The translations under genes and the position numbers were made by a program. A stretch of 63,529 bases of DNA from CAG-791 sp963655255 (lineage in GTDB: Bacteria; Bacillota; Clostridia; Lachnospirales; Lachnospiraceae), in the NCBI GenBank assembly GCA_963655255.1, contig CAVKEB010000011.1, positions 1 through 63,529 on the forward strand, written 5' to 3'. How positions within the stretch are numbered: position 1 is the stretch's first letter; every line of letters begins with the position of its first letter. Shown in pieces: positions 50,239-58,454 of this stretch. The notes beneath the pieces are model-generated. The model searched no databases, was not told the DNA's origin, and saw only the letters and a program-made list of their open reading frames with translations.

Positions 50239-51221
50239 CAGTTTCTTCCCTCCTTTCTTGCCCGTCTTGCCTCTTTACGCATCTCTTTTCTCTGGTGCTT
50301 GATTGCCTTGTCTGTAATGTAATCCGGATCTTTCTTGTCTTCCGTTCCTTTATTGACACACACGGAAATCAGAACAATCATGATTGTAATGATATAGGCC
50401 ACTGCGGATGCATACCCGTAGAGGTTTCCTCCCTGCGGTGCCTTGGACAACAGATAAGTCATCAGAGTCAGACCGCCATTGTTCACGCCGCCCTGCCAGT
50501 TCTGACCGGTCAGGATGAACGGCTCTGTAAACAAATTGAACATACCGATCGTTGACTGAATCACCGTAAAAATAATAATCGGCTTTAACAGCGGGATGCA
50601 GATCTGGAACAATACCTGAAACTGATTGGCTCCGTCAATCTCTGCTGCCTCATAAATATCGTTGCTGATCCCCTGCATGCCAGCCAGATAGATGACCATA
50701 TTCCAGCCGATCCACTTCCAGGCAAACATAACAATAACCGCCACTTTAATCAGGGAACCGTCTCCTCCCAGCCAGTTGATTTTTTCTCCGCCAAGAAGCG
50801 TAACAAACCAGTTGATAACGCCGTAATTGTTTCCGAACATCTGCTGAAAGACAATTGAAATCGCCACCGAACTTGTGACCATCGGCATGAAATAAATGGT
50901 TTTAAAAATATTCTCGCCCTTAACCAGCTTGGAATTCAGAATAAATGCCAGTGTAAGGCCGCCGAGCAGAATCGGAATATGAGCGATAATTCCAATAATC
51001 AGCGTATTTTTCAACGCTTTCCAGAATAACGGGTCTTTGAAAACATTGATATAGTTTTCAATTCCGATGAAATGCATGGCCGACAGGCCATCCCAGCGGA
51101 AGAAGCTGAGATAAAAACCATAGGCAATGGGAAATAATCCAAAGATTGCAAAAAGTATAAAGAACGGAGCGATATAACAATACGCCACCTTATATTCTTT
51201 CCATATCCGCTTAAGACTCAT
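50238..51221 (-). CDS. Carbohydrate ABC transporter permease (MalF type)
   Basis: The 327-residue protein has six helices and the EAA loop DIYEAAEIDGANQFQVLFQICIPLLKPII. The N-terminal part (YCYIAPFFILFAIFGLFPIAYGFYLSFFRWDG) is typical of the MalF/UgpA group. A basic tail (RKEMRKEARRARKEG) ends the protein. ATG 51221 has GGGAGGAACGAATGGA before it. It is 86 bases after the binding-protein gene, behind a terminator-like hairpin. Confidence 0.92.
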   Translation of the reverse strand: MSLKRIWKEYKVAYCYIAPFFILFAIFGLFPIAYGFYLSFFRWDGLSAMHFIGIENYINVFKDPLFWKALKNTLIIGIIAHIPILLGGLTLAFILNSKLVKGENIFKTIYFMPMVTSSVAISIVFQQMFGNNYGVINWFVTLLGGEKINWLGGDGSLIKVAVIVMFAWKWIGWNMVIYLAGMQGISNDIYEAAEIDGANQFQVLFQICIPLLKPIIIFTVIQSTIGMFNLFTEPFILTGQNWQGGVNNGGLTLMTYLLSKAPQGGNLYGYASAVAYIITIMIVLISVCVNKGTEDKKDPDYITDKAIKHQRKEMRKEARRARKEGRN

Positions 51222-51241
51222 TCCATTCGTTCCTCCCAAAT

Positions 51242-51274
51242 CAAAACGGAGACCGGGCTGTATGCCCAGCCTCC
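51242..51274 (-). terminator. Attenuator-like hairpin after the sugar-binding-protein gene
   Basis: GGAGACCGGGC (51248-51258) pairs with GCCCAGCCTCC (51264-51274), with wobbles, and GTTTTGA follows leftward. It would give more binding protein than permease. Confidence 0.65.
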
Positions 51275-51307
51275 GCGAGGTCTTTTACTATTTTAGGAAT
51301 TGCAGCC

Positions 51308-52729
51308 TCAGTTACCTTTCCAAACGCCTGCATCCTTCAGAGTCTGGATCTGCTGCTCCTTAATTTCCTTGGTAGCCGTATCAATGTTCTGAGCAAGGAG
51401 ATCACGGATTTCCTCTGCACTCTTTCCTTCCTGAAGTCCCTGGTTCACAGAAGTAAAGATCTGGCCTTCTGCCGTAGTATCCATCTGAGTGGTGTAAACG
51501 GGCTGCAGCTGCTTTGCAAGATCAGCCCAGAGTTCTCTGGTCTTCTGTCCGCCAAAGTACGGATCTTCATATTCATAAAGGCTGGTGTCTTCATAAGCCG
51601 GAGTATATGCCGGGAAGTAATCAACCGCCTCAAACATATCGTTCTGACCCTTTACGGTTGCCAGCATATAGGAAACAAATGCCCATGCAGCATCCTTGTT
51701 CTGACTCTGCTCCGGAATGACAAGGAACGATCCGCCCCAGTTCTTTGCACCGATTCCTGCCGGAAGATTTGCTACTGCCCAGTGTCCTGCACCATCAGGA
51801 TCAATATCCGTTTTCAGGAATCCGCCAAACCAGCATCCGTTCGGTACGCAGGCAATGGAGCCATCTGCATATGCGGCATATGCTTCCGTGGACCACATAT
51901 CAACATTCATATCCAGGCCTTCTTCACGCATCTTGATGATCGTGTTCAGGCAGTCGATGTCTCCGTCCCTTTCCAGTTTCAGATTCAGATTTTCATCATA
52001 ATAATCTCTGTTCTGGAACAGCAGCTGATACAGATAAGAACCATCTGCGATAAACCAGTTGTTGCTGCCAAGCGAGTGAACTGCCTCTGCAGCCTTGAGA
52101 ACTCCATCCCATGTGCTCAGATATTCATCCACTTCGACGGGATCCGTCGGAAGTCCGGCTTTCTCAAAGACATCCGTCCGGTAGAAAATCGTAGTCGGGC
52201 CTACGTCCCACGGAATCAGGCGCATCGCTGTCCCATCATCCGAAATGCACTGATCCCACTTGAACGATACGAAATCATCCGCAAGATTCTGTGCACCATA
52301 CTGATTCAGATTGGTAAGTGCCGTTGAATTTCGATACTGGGCCACATAGGCACCTTCAACCATCGCAACATCCGGAGCTCCGGATCCTGCCGCCAGTGCG
52401 GTCTGCAGATTCTGGTGATGTGCCGTCGTGTCCGTAAACTGCAGCTCCACATTGATATTCGGATATTTTTCATTAAATCCGGCCATTGCCGCATTGAATG
52501 CATCATCTCCGGACGGCCAGCCTCCGACAACAATGTCTGCAGAAATATTGCTGTCTATTTCAACAAGATCCGCCGATTCCGTCTGAGACTCTCCGGAAGC
52601 TGCATCCGTCGATGTCGCTGTGCTTTCTGAAGATGTGTCAGAAGAGCCTGAGCTTCCACCGCAGCCTGCCAGAAGCGATACAGACATTGCCGATGCTGCT
52701 GCCAGAGCCAATACTCTTTTTGCTTTCAT
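51308..52729 (-). CDS. Sugar ABC transporter substrate-binding lipoprotein
   Basis: The 473-residue precursor has a lipoprotein signal ending in LLAGC near residue 22, followed by a Gly/Ser/Thr-rich spacer. The type 1 (MalE-like) binding domain has ISADIVVGGWPSGDDAFNAAMAGFNEKYPNINVEL and GAPDVAMVEGAYVAQY. It also has NWFIADGSYLYQLLFQNRDYY, VPNGCWFGGFL and NWGGSFLVIPEQSQNKDAAWAFVSYML. Several exposed Trp and Tyr residues fit a sugar-binding cleft. ATG 52729 has AAAAGGAGGATACATTTT before it. It is the first structural gene after the LacI regulator, 63 bases away. Confidence 0.93.
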   Translation of the reverse strand: MKAKRVLALAAASAMSVSLLAGCGGSSGSSDTSSESTATSTDAASGESQTESADLVEIDSNISADIVVGGWPSGDDAFNAAMAGFNEKYPNINVELQFTDTTAHHQNLQTALAAGSGAPDVAMVEGAYVAQYRNSTALTNLNQYGAQNLADDFVSFKWDQCISDDGTAMRLIPWDVGPTTIFYRTDVFEKAGLPTDPVEVDEYLSTWDGVLKAAEAVHSLGSNNWFIADGSYLYQLLFQNRDYYDENLNLKLERDGDIDCLNTIIKMREEGLDMNVDMWSTEAYAAYADGSIACVPNGCWFGGFLKTDIDPDGAGHWAVANLPAGIGAKNWGGSFLVIPEQSQNKDAAWAFVSYMLATVKGQNDMFEAVDYFPAYTPAYEDTSLYEYEDPYFGGQKTRELWADLAKQLQPVYTTQMDTTAEGQIFTSVNQGLQEGKSAEEIRDLLAQNIDTATKEIKEQQIQTLKDAGVWKGN

Positions 52730-52792
52730 AAAATGTATCCTCCTTTTTTGTACTGATTGACCTTTTTCCGTCTTGTCCAGCAAATCCTAACA

Positions 52793-53845
52793 TCATACAT
52801 TTTTTACAGAGGCGCCTTCTGCAATATGTATGTTTTGTCTGATACAATAATGTATTTTTTTCCCTTCAATCCGATCCATCAGAAGTCTGGCAAGTTTCCT
52901 TCCCATGTCCTCCGGATCCGGTGTAATGCTCGTAATCTCAGGAGCCATTGTTTTTCTTCTGACCGTTCCGTCGAAGCTTAATATAGAAATATCTTCCGGA
53001 ACGTGTTTTCCGCCCAGCTCCAGCTGTGAAATAAAACCAATTGCAAATTCATCATTGAAACAAATCACGGCACTCACATCCAGATTGCGTTTCAAGAATT
53101 CCTGTCCCGCCTTTTTTCCTTTTTCCAGATATTTCTCATCTTTGATATCCAGGCCGCTTATCGTTTTTGCTTTTAAATTTTCCTTACCTTCCTGCTCTTC
53201 GGTGTACAGATAGTATCTTTCCAGTTCATTTTCAAAAACCGTTTTCATACACTCTTTCCAGCATCCGGTTCTTCCATCCTGATGAATGTAAGAATACGGT
53301 CCCGCATATGCGATTCTCCGATGTCCCCGCTTTCTCAGATACTCGATTCCAAACTCCATGCTGCTGTAGAGATCCCATTCAACCGTCGGCACAGAAACAG
53401 AAAGCGACTGCATATTTCCAAAGCTTGCACTGACTACAGGAAGAAAATAATTCTTTCCATAAAAGGAAATGTACTCCTCTGCAAAAACTTCGTTCTGCAG
53501 AATAATGCCATCCGTGATCATTCCTTTGATATTGTCAAATTCCAGGTCCCCGTTGATTAAAACTACATAATCACGCTTTCTGGCTTCTTCCAGCATCCCG
53601 AAATACATGCAGATATTGAACGAATTATTCAGATCTTTACAATAGAAGATAATCTGTCTGGTTCTTCTCTGCTGCAGGGACATCGCTACCGGATTTGGTA
53701 CATATCCAAGTTCCCTGGCCGCTTCCAGTATTCGGAGCTTTTTATCTTTCTCTACATATCCGCTGTTGTTCAGTGCTCTGGATACTACCGAAACCGAAAC
53801 ACCAGCTTTCTCAGCGACATCTTTTCTTGTAATCTTCTGTTTCAC
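52793..53845 (-). CDS. LacI family transcriptional regulator
   Basis: The 350-residue protein starts with a LacI helix-turn-helix and hinge (KQKITRKDVAEKAGVSVSVV then SRALNNSGYVEKDKKLRILEAARELGYVPNPVAMSL). A periplasmic-binding-like sugar-sensing domain follows, including GHRRIAYAGPYSYIHQDGR, AVICFNDEFAIGFISQL and SILSFDGTVRRKTMAPEITSI. It lies directly before the binding-protein gene in the same direction, so it most likely controls the sugar locus and senses galactose-containing sugar; this is inference. The start is GTG 53845, with ACAGGAGCCCGC upstream. Confidence 0.92.
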   Translation of the reverse strand: MKQKITRKDVAEKAGVSVSVVSRALNNSGYVEKDKKLRILEAARELGYVPNPVAMSLQQRRTRQIIFYCKDLNNSFNICMYFGMLEEARKRDYVVLINGDLEFDNIKGMITDGIILQNEVFAEEYISFYGKNYFLPVVSASFGNMQSLSVSVPTVEWDLYSSMEFGIEYLRKRGHRRIAYAGPYSYIHQDGRTGCWKECMKTVFENELERYYLYTEEQEGKENLKAKTISGLDIKDEKYLEKGKKAGQEFLKRNLDVSAVICFNDEFAIGFISQLELGGKHVPEDISILSFDGTVRRKTMAPEITSITPDPEDMGRKLARLLMDRIEGKKIHYCIRQNIHIAEGASVKNV

Positions 53846-54184
53846 GCGGGCTCCTGTACATTTTAATATTGTGGCCGCATGTCCACTTTCCGGATTATCA
53901 GCGATTTGCCCTTTCTGATGCTGTCAGTTTACCCCCCCCCCGCTGCTCTTCTGTCGACATCTTTATCTATGGTCATGTGTCCACATTAAACGTTTTTGTT
54001 CATATTGCCTTTTCCGTTTTAATTTCACACTGCTCTACCCGTCTCATAAGCTGCAGTCCCGTGTTCACATGACCTGACAGGACGATTCCGGTTATTTCCA
54101 TGCAAAAAGAGCGGAAACCGCAAAAGCAGTTCCCGCTCAATCAAATCAATATCTGTATCAAATCCAGCAACAGCTGAATCGAAT
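53846..54184. other. Spacer between LacI and AraC genes with a C10 tract
   Basis: This 339-base region holds the control region of the LacI gene, a run of ten C at 53932-53941 about 85 bases before the LacI start, and the terminator of the AraC gene. I could not place a convincing promoter. No gene was found. Confidence 0.45.
54104..54138 (-). terminator. Terminator of the AraC-type gene
   Basis: Imperfect stem GAGCGGAAACCGC (54109-54121) with GCAGTTCCCGCTC (54126-54138), followed by TTTTT on the minus strand. Confidence 0.65.
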
Positions 54185-55096
54185 TCACTCTTTCCCGTCT
54201 GTAAGATAATGACCTGGATTTACTCCCATCCGGCTGCGGAAGGCACTGGCGAAGCGGCTCGCATTGCTGAATCCGCACAGCTCCGCAATCTGGCTCATGG
54301 AGTATCTGCCGCTTCGGATGAGAGGAAGGCTCTTGCTGACCCGGTATTCCTGAAGATATTCGGTAATCGTTTTCCCGGTCATCTTCCGGAAAATCCGGCA
54401 GCAGGACTCGCGGGACAAATGACACTGATCCGCAATCGCCTGAAGGGAAACCGGTGAGTCGTAATGCTGATGCAGATACTCCAACATCACCTGCAGCTGC
54501 TCCAGTCTCGCCTGATCTTCCGCAGCGGACACCGGCCAGTCATTCTTCCGCCGGGTATACTGCTCGGACAGAAGCATTCCGAATGCCTCGCACAGAAGGC
54601 CCTTGATCCAGAGCTCATAGCAGCAGGGCTTTTCCGTATAAAGCCGGTCAATCTGATCCAGGATCCGGAGAATCTGTGCGTCGTTTGCCCCGCTTCCGTC
54701 TATCAGAACGCACGGTCCGATGGCACCCTGCAGAAAGGGACGAAGGCAGTTTTTCTCCACGTCGCCTCCGGTTTCCCCGCCGATGAACCCGGGCGCTGCA
54801 ATGATACTGCTGTAGAAAACGCTTTCTCCCGTCATGGAGTGGCAGCTGTGCGGAACATTGCTTCCAATCAGAAGTGCCTGCCCCGGACAGACGGCATAGC
54901 TTTCCTGATAAATCTGGCAGACAGCGGTTCCCCTTCGCGGGAGACAGATTTCCAGTTCGCTGTGCCAGTGAATCGGAACGTTCCTTCCCTCGAACAGCCA
55001 CAGATCATCATGGTTGACCGTGACCGGAAAGGTATCTGTCCCATGAGCCGACAGCTCACGATTATGATCATCTACAAGAATTTTCTTTGTTCCCAT
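54185..55096 (-). CDS. AraC family transcriptional regulator
   Basis: The roughly 303-residue protein has an N-terminal cupin-like sensing domain (VPIHWHSELEICLPRRGTAV then CQIYQESYAVCPGQALLIGSNVPHSC). The C-terminal AraC double helix-turn-helix has LQAIADQCHLSRESCCRIFRK and MSQIAELCGFSNASRFASAFR-SRMGVNPGHYL. It is divergent from the MATE exporter gene with 64 bases between starts, so they probably share a control region and it likely regulates the exporter. The ATG at 55096 has only AGAAGAG upstream; an in-frame start at 55189 would overlap the exporter gene and is less likely. Confidence 0.88.
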   Translation of the reverse strand: MGTKKILVDDHNRELSAHGTDTFPVTVNHDDLWLFEGRNVPIHWHSELEICLPRRGTAVCQIYQESYAVCPGQALLIGSNVPHSCHSMTGESVFYSSIIAAPGFIGGETGGDVEKNCLRPFLQGAIGPCVLIDGSGANDAQILRILDQIDRLYTEKPCCYELWIKGLLCEAFGMLLSEQYTRRKNDWPVSAAEDQARLEQLQVMLEYLHQHYDSPVSLQAIADQCHLSRESCCRIFRKMTGKTITEYLQEYRVSKSLPLIRSGRYSMSQIAELCGFSNASRFASAFRSRMGVNPGHYLTDGKE

Positions 55097-55160
55097 GGCG
55101 GTCTCTTCTGCGTTTGCTGGCGGCTGCAGGAACGAAGCCATACGAAAGGAGTTTTTCATC

Positions 55161-56525
55161 ATGGCTGCACAGAGCAACATGGATCTCACGCAGGGAAAGC
55201 CCTTCTCTGTTCTTCTGAAATTCTCTGTTCCTGTTATTCTCGGGAATCTGTTCCAGCTCTTCTATACACTGGCAGATTCCATCATTGTCGGTAAAACAAT
55301 GGGCGCGGAAGCCCTCGCTGCCGTCGGCTCCACCAGTATCATCATATACTTCATCTTCTGCTTCATCAACGGATTCACCGGAGGCTTCGACATTTGTCTC
55401 GGGCAGAAGTTCGGGGCCCGCGATGAAGCCGGGATGAGAAAGAGCATCGCCGTTTCCACCCTTCTGTGCCTTGCCTTTTCCATTCTGCTGACGGCGGCCT
55501 GCTGCGGACTGGCGTACCCGATTCTTCACTGGATGCAGATTCCGGAAGACATCTATGCGCAGGCCTATGCCTACATGTTCGTCGTCCTCGCCGGGACCGG
55601 GGCTACCGTGTATTACAACATGATCTCCAACATTCTCCGCGCGCTCGGCGACAGCCGGACTCCGCTTTATTTTCTGATTTTCTCTTCCCTGCTGAACATT
55701 GTGCTGGATGTGGTTTTCATTCTCCCTCTTCATATGGGCGTCGCCGGAGCCGCCCTTGCCACGATTCTGGCGCAGTTTCTGTCCGCTGTTCTCAGCAACA
55801 TCGTCGGGTTCCGGCATTTTTCGATTCTTCATCTGAAAAGGGAAGACTTTCATGATCTGAAAGGCCCTGCCTTCCGCCACCTGAAAACAGGTTTTCCCAT
55901 GGGATTTCAGATGTCCGTCATGTGCATCGGACAGCTTGCCATGCAGGCTGTCGTCAATTCCATGGGGACTGCTGCCGTCGCCGGTTATACCGCTGCGACC
56001 AAGGCGGACCAGCTGTCCGTCCTCGTCAATAATGCCATGATGACGGCGATCTCCAATTACGTGGCCCAAAATTACGGTGCAGGACTGACGCAGAGAATCC
56101 GAAGCGGCGTGCGTGCTTCGCTCCTCCAGACCGAAACCCTGAATGTCCTCATGTGCGCGGGAATTCTTCTGTTGCGGCACCCGATCGTCGAGCTCTTTCT
56201 GGATGCCCCTTCGCAGGAAATTTACGCATATTCCGACGGATATCTGCTCGGCGTTGCACCTTTTTACTTTATTCTCGGTCTCCTTGCGGTTTACCGCACC
56301 TCCATTCAGAGCATGCAGAATAGCTGGGCTCCCTTCGCTGCCTGCATGATTGAACTTGTCATGCGGCTTGCGGCAACTCTGGTTCTCACATCTGCGCTCG
56401 GATACACTGCCGTCTGCATCGCCAGTCCGCTCGCCTGGGCGGGAGCCTGCGCTCTTCTGATTCCGGTGTATTTCCACATGATGGGAAAAAGTACTGATTC
56501 CGCCTGTATCAAAACCATCCGTTAG
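55161..56525 (+). CDS. MATE family efflux transporter
   Basis: The 454-residue protein has twelve helices in two related halves, typical of MATE exporters (drug or metabolite antiport against Na+ or H+). Family marks are PVILGNLFQLFYTLADSIIV, GAEALAAVGSTSIIIYFIFC, YFLIFSSLLNIVLDVVFIL and TGFPMGFQMSVMCIGQLAMQAVVNSMG. ATG 55161 has AAAGGAGTTTTTCATC before it. It is convergent with the MocR-type gene, with only 33 bases between stops. The substrate cannot be told from sequence. Confidence 0.93.
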   Translation: MAAQSNMDLTQGKPFSVLLKFSVPVILGNLFQLFYTLADSIIVGKTMGAEALAAVGSTSIIIYFIFCFINGFTGGFDICLGQKFGARDEAGMRKSIAVSTLLCLAFSILLTAACCGLAYPILHWMQIPEDIYAQAYAYMFVVLAGTGATVYYNMISNILRALGDSRTPLYFLIFSSLLNIVLDVVFILPLHMGVAGAALATILAQFLSAVLSNIVGFRHFSILHLKREDFHDLKGPAFRHLKTGFPMGFQMSVMCIGQLAMQAVVNSMGTAAVAGYTAATKADQLSVLVNNAMMTAISNYVAQNYGAGLTQRIRSGVRASLLQTETLNVLMCAGILLLRHPIVELFLDAPSQEIYAYSDGYLLGVAPFYFILGLLAVYRTSIQSMQNSWAPFAACMIELVMRLAATLVLTSALGYTAVCIASPLAWAGACALLIPVYFHMMGKSTDSACIKTIR

Positions 56526-56558
56526 AATTCATTCCGAATGGCTCTGTCCCCGGAAATG

Positions 56559-58376
56559 TCAGGTTCTCCAAACCCGGATCAGTCTTCCGACTCCCTCCCG
56601 GATCTCTTCTTCTGTCAGGGCCGCGTAACCAAGGAGAATGGAGGGCAATGCCCTCTGCCCATCCGGAAGCCCCTGCGGAAGATCCTGCTCCGACATCGGA
56701 TACACCAGAATTCCCGCTTTCCCGGCCGCCGCTGCAAGCTCCTGCTCCAACTGGGAAACTCGTTTCTGACCTCCCTGTTCTTGTTCCGCTGTTTCTTTCT
56801 GTTCCCATTCTTTCCCGGTCGGAACAAAAATATCTTTTTTGTCTGCGGCACTCTTTTCCGCAGCTTCCTCCCCGGCACAGGACGCTTCTCTTAGCTGCAG
56901 CACGAGATGCAGCCCCGATCCCTGCCCGCGGATATCAAACCGCTTCTCCAGCGGCCTCAGCAGCTCCAGCATCAGATCGTGCTTGCTCCGGTAATGATTT
57001 CTCATTCGGTTGAGGTAGCGCTCGAAATATCCCTTCTGAATAAACTCATTCAGAATCGCCTGATCCAGCCGCGGCACCGTGCAGGAGAGAAACCCTGCCC
57101 GCTCATGAAAGACTGCCAGCAGATTCTTCGGCAGAATCAGATAGCTGACACGGATTGCAGGTGCGATCGATTTCGAAAAGGTTCCCAGATAGATCACTCT
57201 TCCTCTCTCATCCATGGACTGAAGTGACGGAACCGGCCGCCCGCGGTACTTGAATTCCGAGTCGTAATCGTCTTCGATAAGATACCGGTTCTCCCCCGCC
57301 GCGGCCCAGGAGAGAAGCTCTGCCCTTCTCGGATACGGCATCACCGTTCCGGTCGGAAACTGCCTCGCCGGCATGAGATAGGCGAGGCGGCACCCGGACT
57401 CTTCCATCGCGTCTGCGCACATTCCGCCGGCGTCGCTCCGGATCGGCTCCACGGAAAATCCCATGGCCTGCATCACCTGGGCCGCACGGAGATACGTCGG
57501 AGATTCCATGCCGATCCGCAGATTATCCCGCACCGGCAGGCAGTCATTCTCCCCCGATTCCTGCGGCTTTTCCTCTGCCTCAATGCTCTCTTCTTTCTTC
57601 CCGTTCGGGAACAGGCAGTTATTGCCCTGGTCCGGTCGGAAACCACAGGATCGCTGTTCTGCCTCCGCGGAGCTTCCGCCCAGCAGAATGCCGAGCAGCA
57701 TCATCAGATAGTCGTTTCCTGCACCAATGACGATCTGCTCCGGATCACAGTGACAGCCTCTTGAGAGATGCAGATAGTGTGCAATGGTTGTCCGAAGTTC
57801 CAGATCTCCCTGCGGTTCTCCCCGGCGAAACAAATCCGCCCGGTCTCCCGTCAGAATTCCGCGCAGGATTCTCCGCCATGTGGCGTAAGGGAACACAGAC
57901 ATATCAATCGTGCGGGGGGAAAAGTCAATCTCACAGCACATTTCTCCCGCAGCATAATTTTCCTCCGTTTTTATCCCAATCTCCCGCTCTGCGGCCTCCC
58001 GTTCCGGGTCATGCACGTGTTTTTTTATATGATGACTGTTTTGGTCAATATTGGAGGTGTCCGGAATTTCTCCGTAAAGTGCTCCGGCCCGGCGCGACTC
58101 TGTCGCACTTCCCAGGACTTCCGGAATGTTCTGCGTCTCGCAGACATACGCTCCGCTCCCTCTCCGGATCACGAGATACCCCTCTTCTTCGAGCTGCTCA
58201 TAAGCGAGCTCGACCGTCGTTCTCGCAATTTTCAGATTGGCAGAAAGCTGCCTTGTCGAGGGAAGCTTTTCTCCCGCAAGGAGTTTTCCCGCCCGGATTT
58301 CCTCCCGGATATGTTCATATATCTGTTCATACAGATGCCGCCCGCTCCCGGGCTGCAGCTCCATGCTGAGTTCCAT
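56559..58376 (-). CDS. MocR/GntR-type regulator with aminotransferase-like domain
   Basis: The 605-residue protein joins a GntR winged helix (HLYEQIYEHIREEIRAGKLL then AGEKLPSTRQLSANLKIART) to a class I aminotransferase-like domain, as in MocR/PdxR regulators. The PLP lysine is in LGTFSKSIAPAIRVSYLI, with MPARQFPTGTVMPYPRR and EDDYDSEFKYRGRPVPSLQ before it. Normal length is about 470 residues; the extra comes from polar, low-complexity inserts at about 90-150, 240-290 and 505-560. PLP or an amino acid is the usual ligand. The target is unknown; the MATE gene is convergent and glnS is upstream on the same strand. ATG 58376 has GGGGAGTATTGACA upstream. Confidence 0.88.
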   Translation of the reverse strand: MELSMELQPGSGRHLYEQIYEHIREEIRAGKLLAGEKLPSTRQLSANLKIARTTVELAYEQLEEEGYLVIRRGSGAYVCETQNIPEVLGSATESRRAGALYGEIPDTSNIDQNSHHIKKHVHDPEREAAEREIGIKTEENYAAGEMCCEIDFSPRTIDMSVFPYATWRRILRGILTGDRADLFRRGEPQGDLELRTTIAHYLHLSRGCHCDPEQIVIGAGNDYLMMLLGILLGGSSAEAEQRSCGFRPDQGNNCLFPNGKKEESIEAEEKPQESGENDCLPVRDNLRIGMESPTYLRAAQVMQAMGFSVEPIRSDAGGMCADAMEESGCRLAYLMPARQFPTGTVMPYPRRAELLSWAAAGENRYLIEDDYDSEFKYRGRPVPSLQSMDERGRVIYLGTFSKSIAPAIRVSYLILPKNLLAVFHERAGFLSCTVPRLDQAILNEFIQKGYFERYLNRMRNHYRSKHDLMLELLRPLEKRFDIRGQGSGLHLVLQLREASCAGEEAAEKSAADKKDIFVPTGKEWEQKETAEQEQGGQKRVSQLEQELAAAAGKAGILVYPMSEQDLPQGLPDGQRALPSILLGYAALTEEEIREGVGRLIRVWRT

Positions 58377-58402
58377 TGTCAATACTCCCCAAAGCGTTTT
58401 TC

Positions 58403-58435
58403 AAAAAAGGCCTCCCTGCATATGCAGAGAGGCCT
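58403..58435 (-). terminator. Terminator of the guaB-glnS unit
   Basis: GGCCTCCCTGCA and TGCAGAGAGGCC arms (58409-58434) are followed by TTTTTT on the minus strand. Confidence 0.9.
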
Positions 58436-58454
58436 CAACAAAAACATATTCCGA

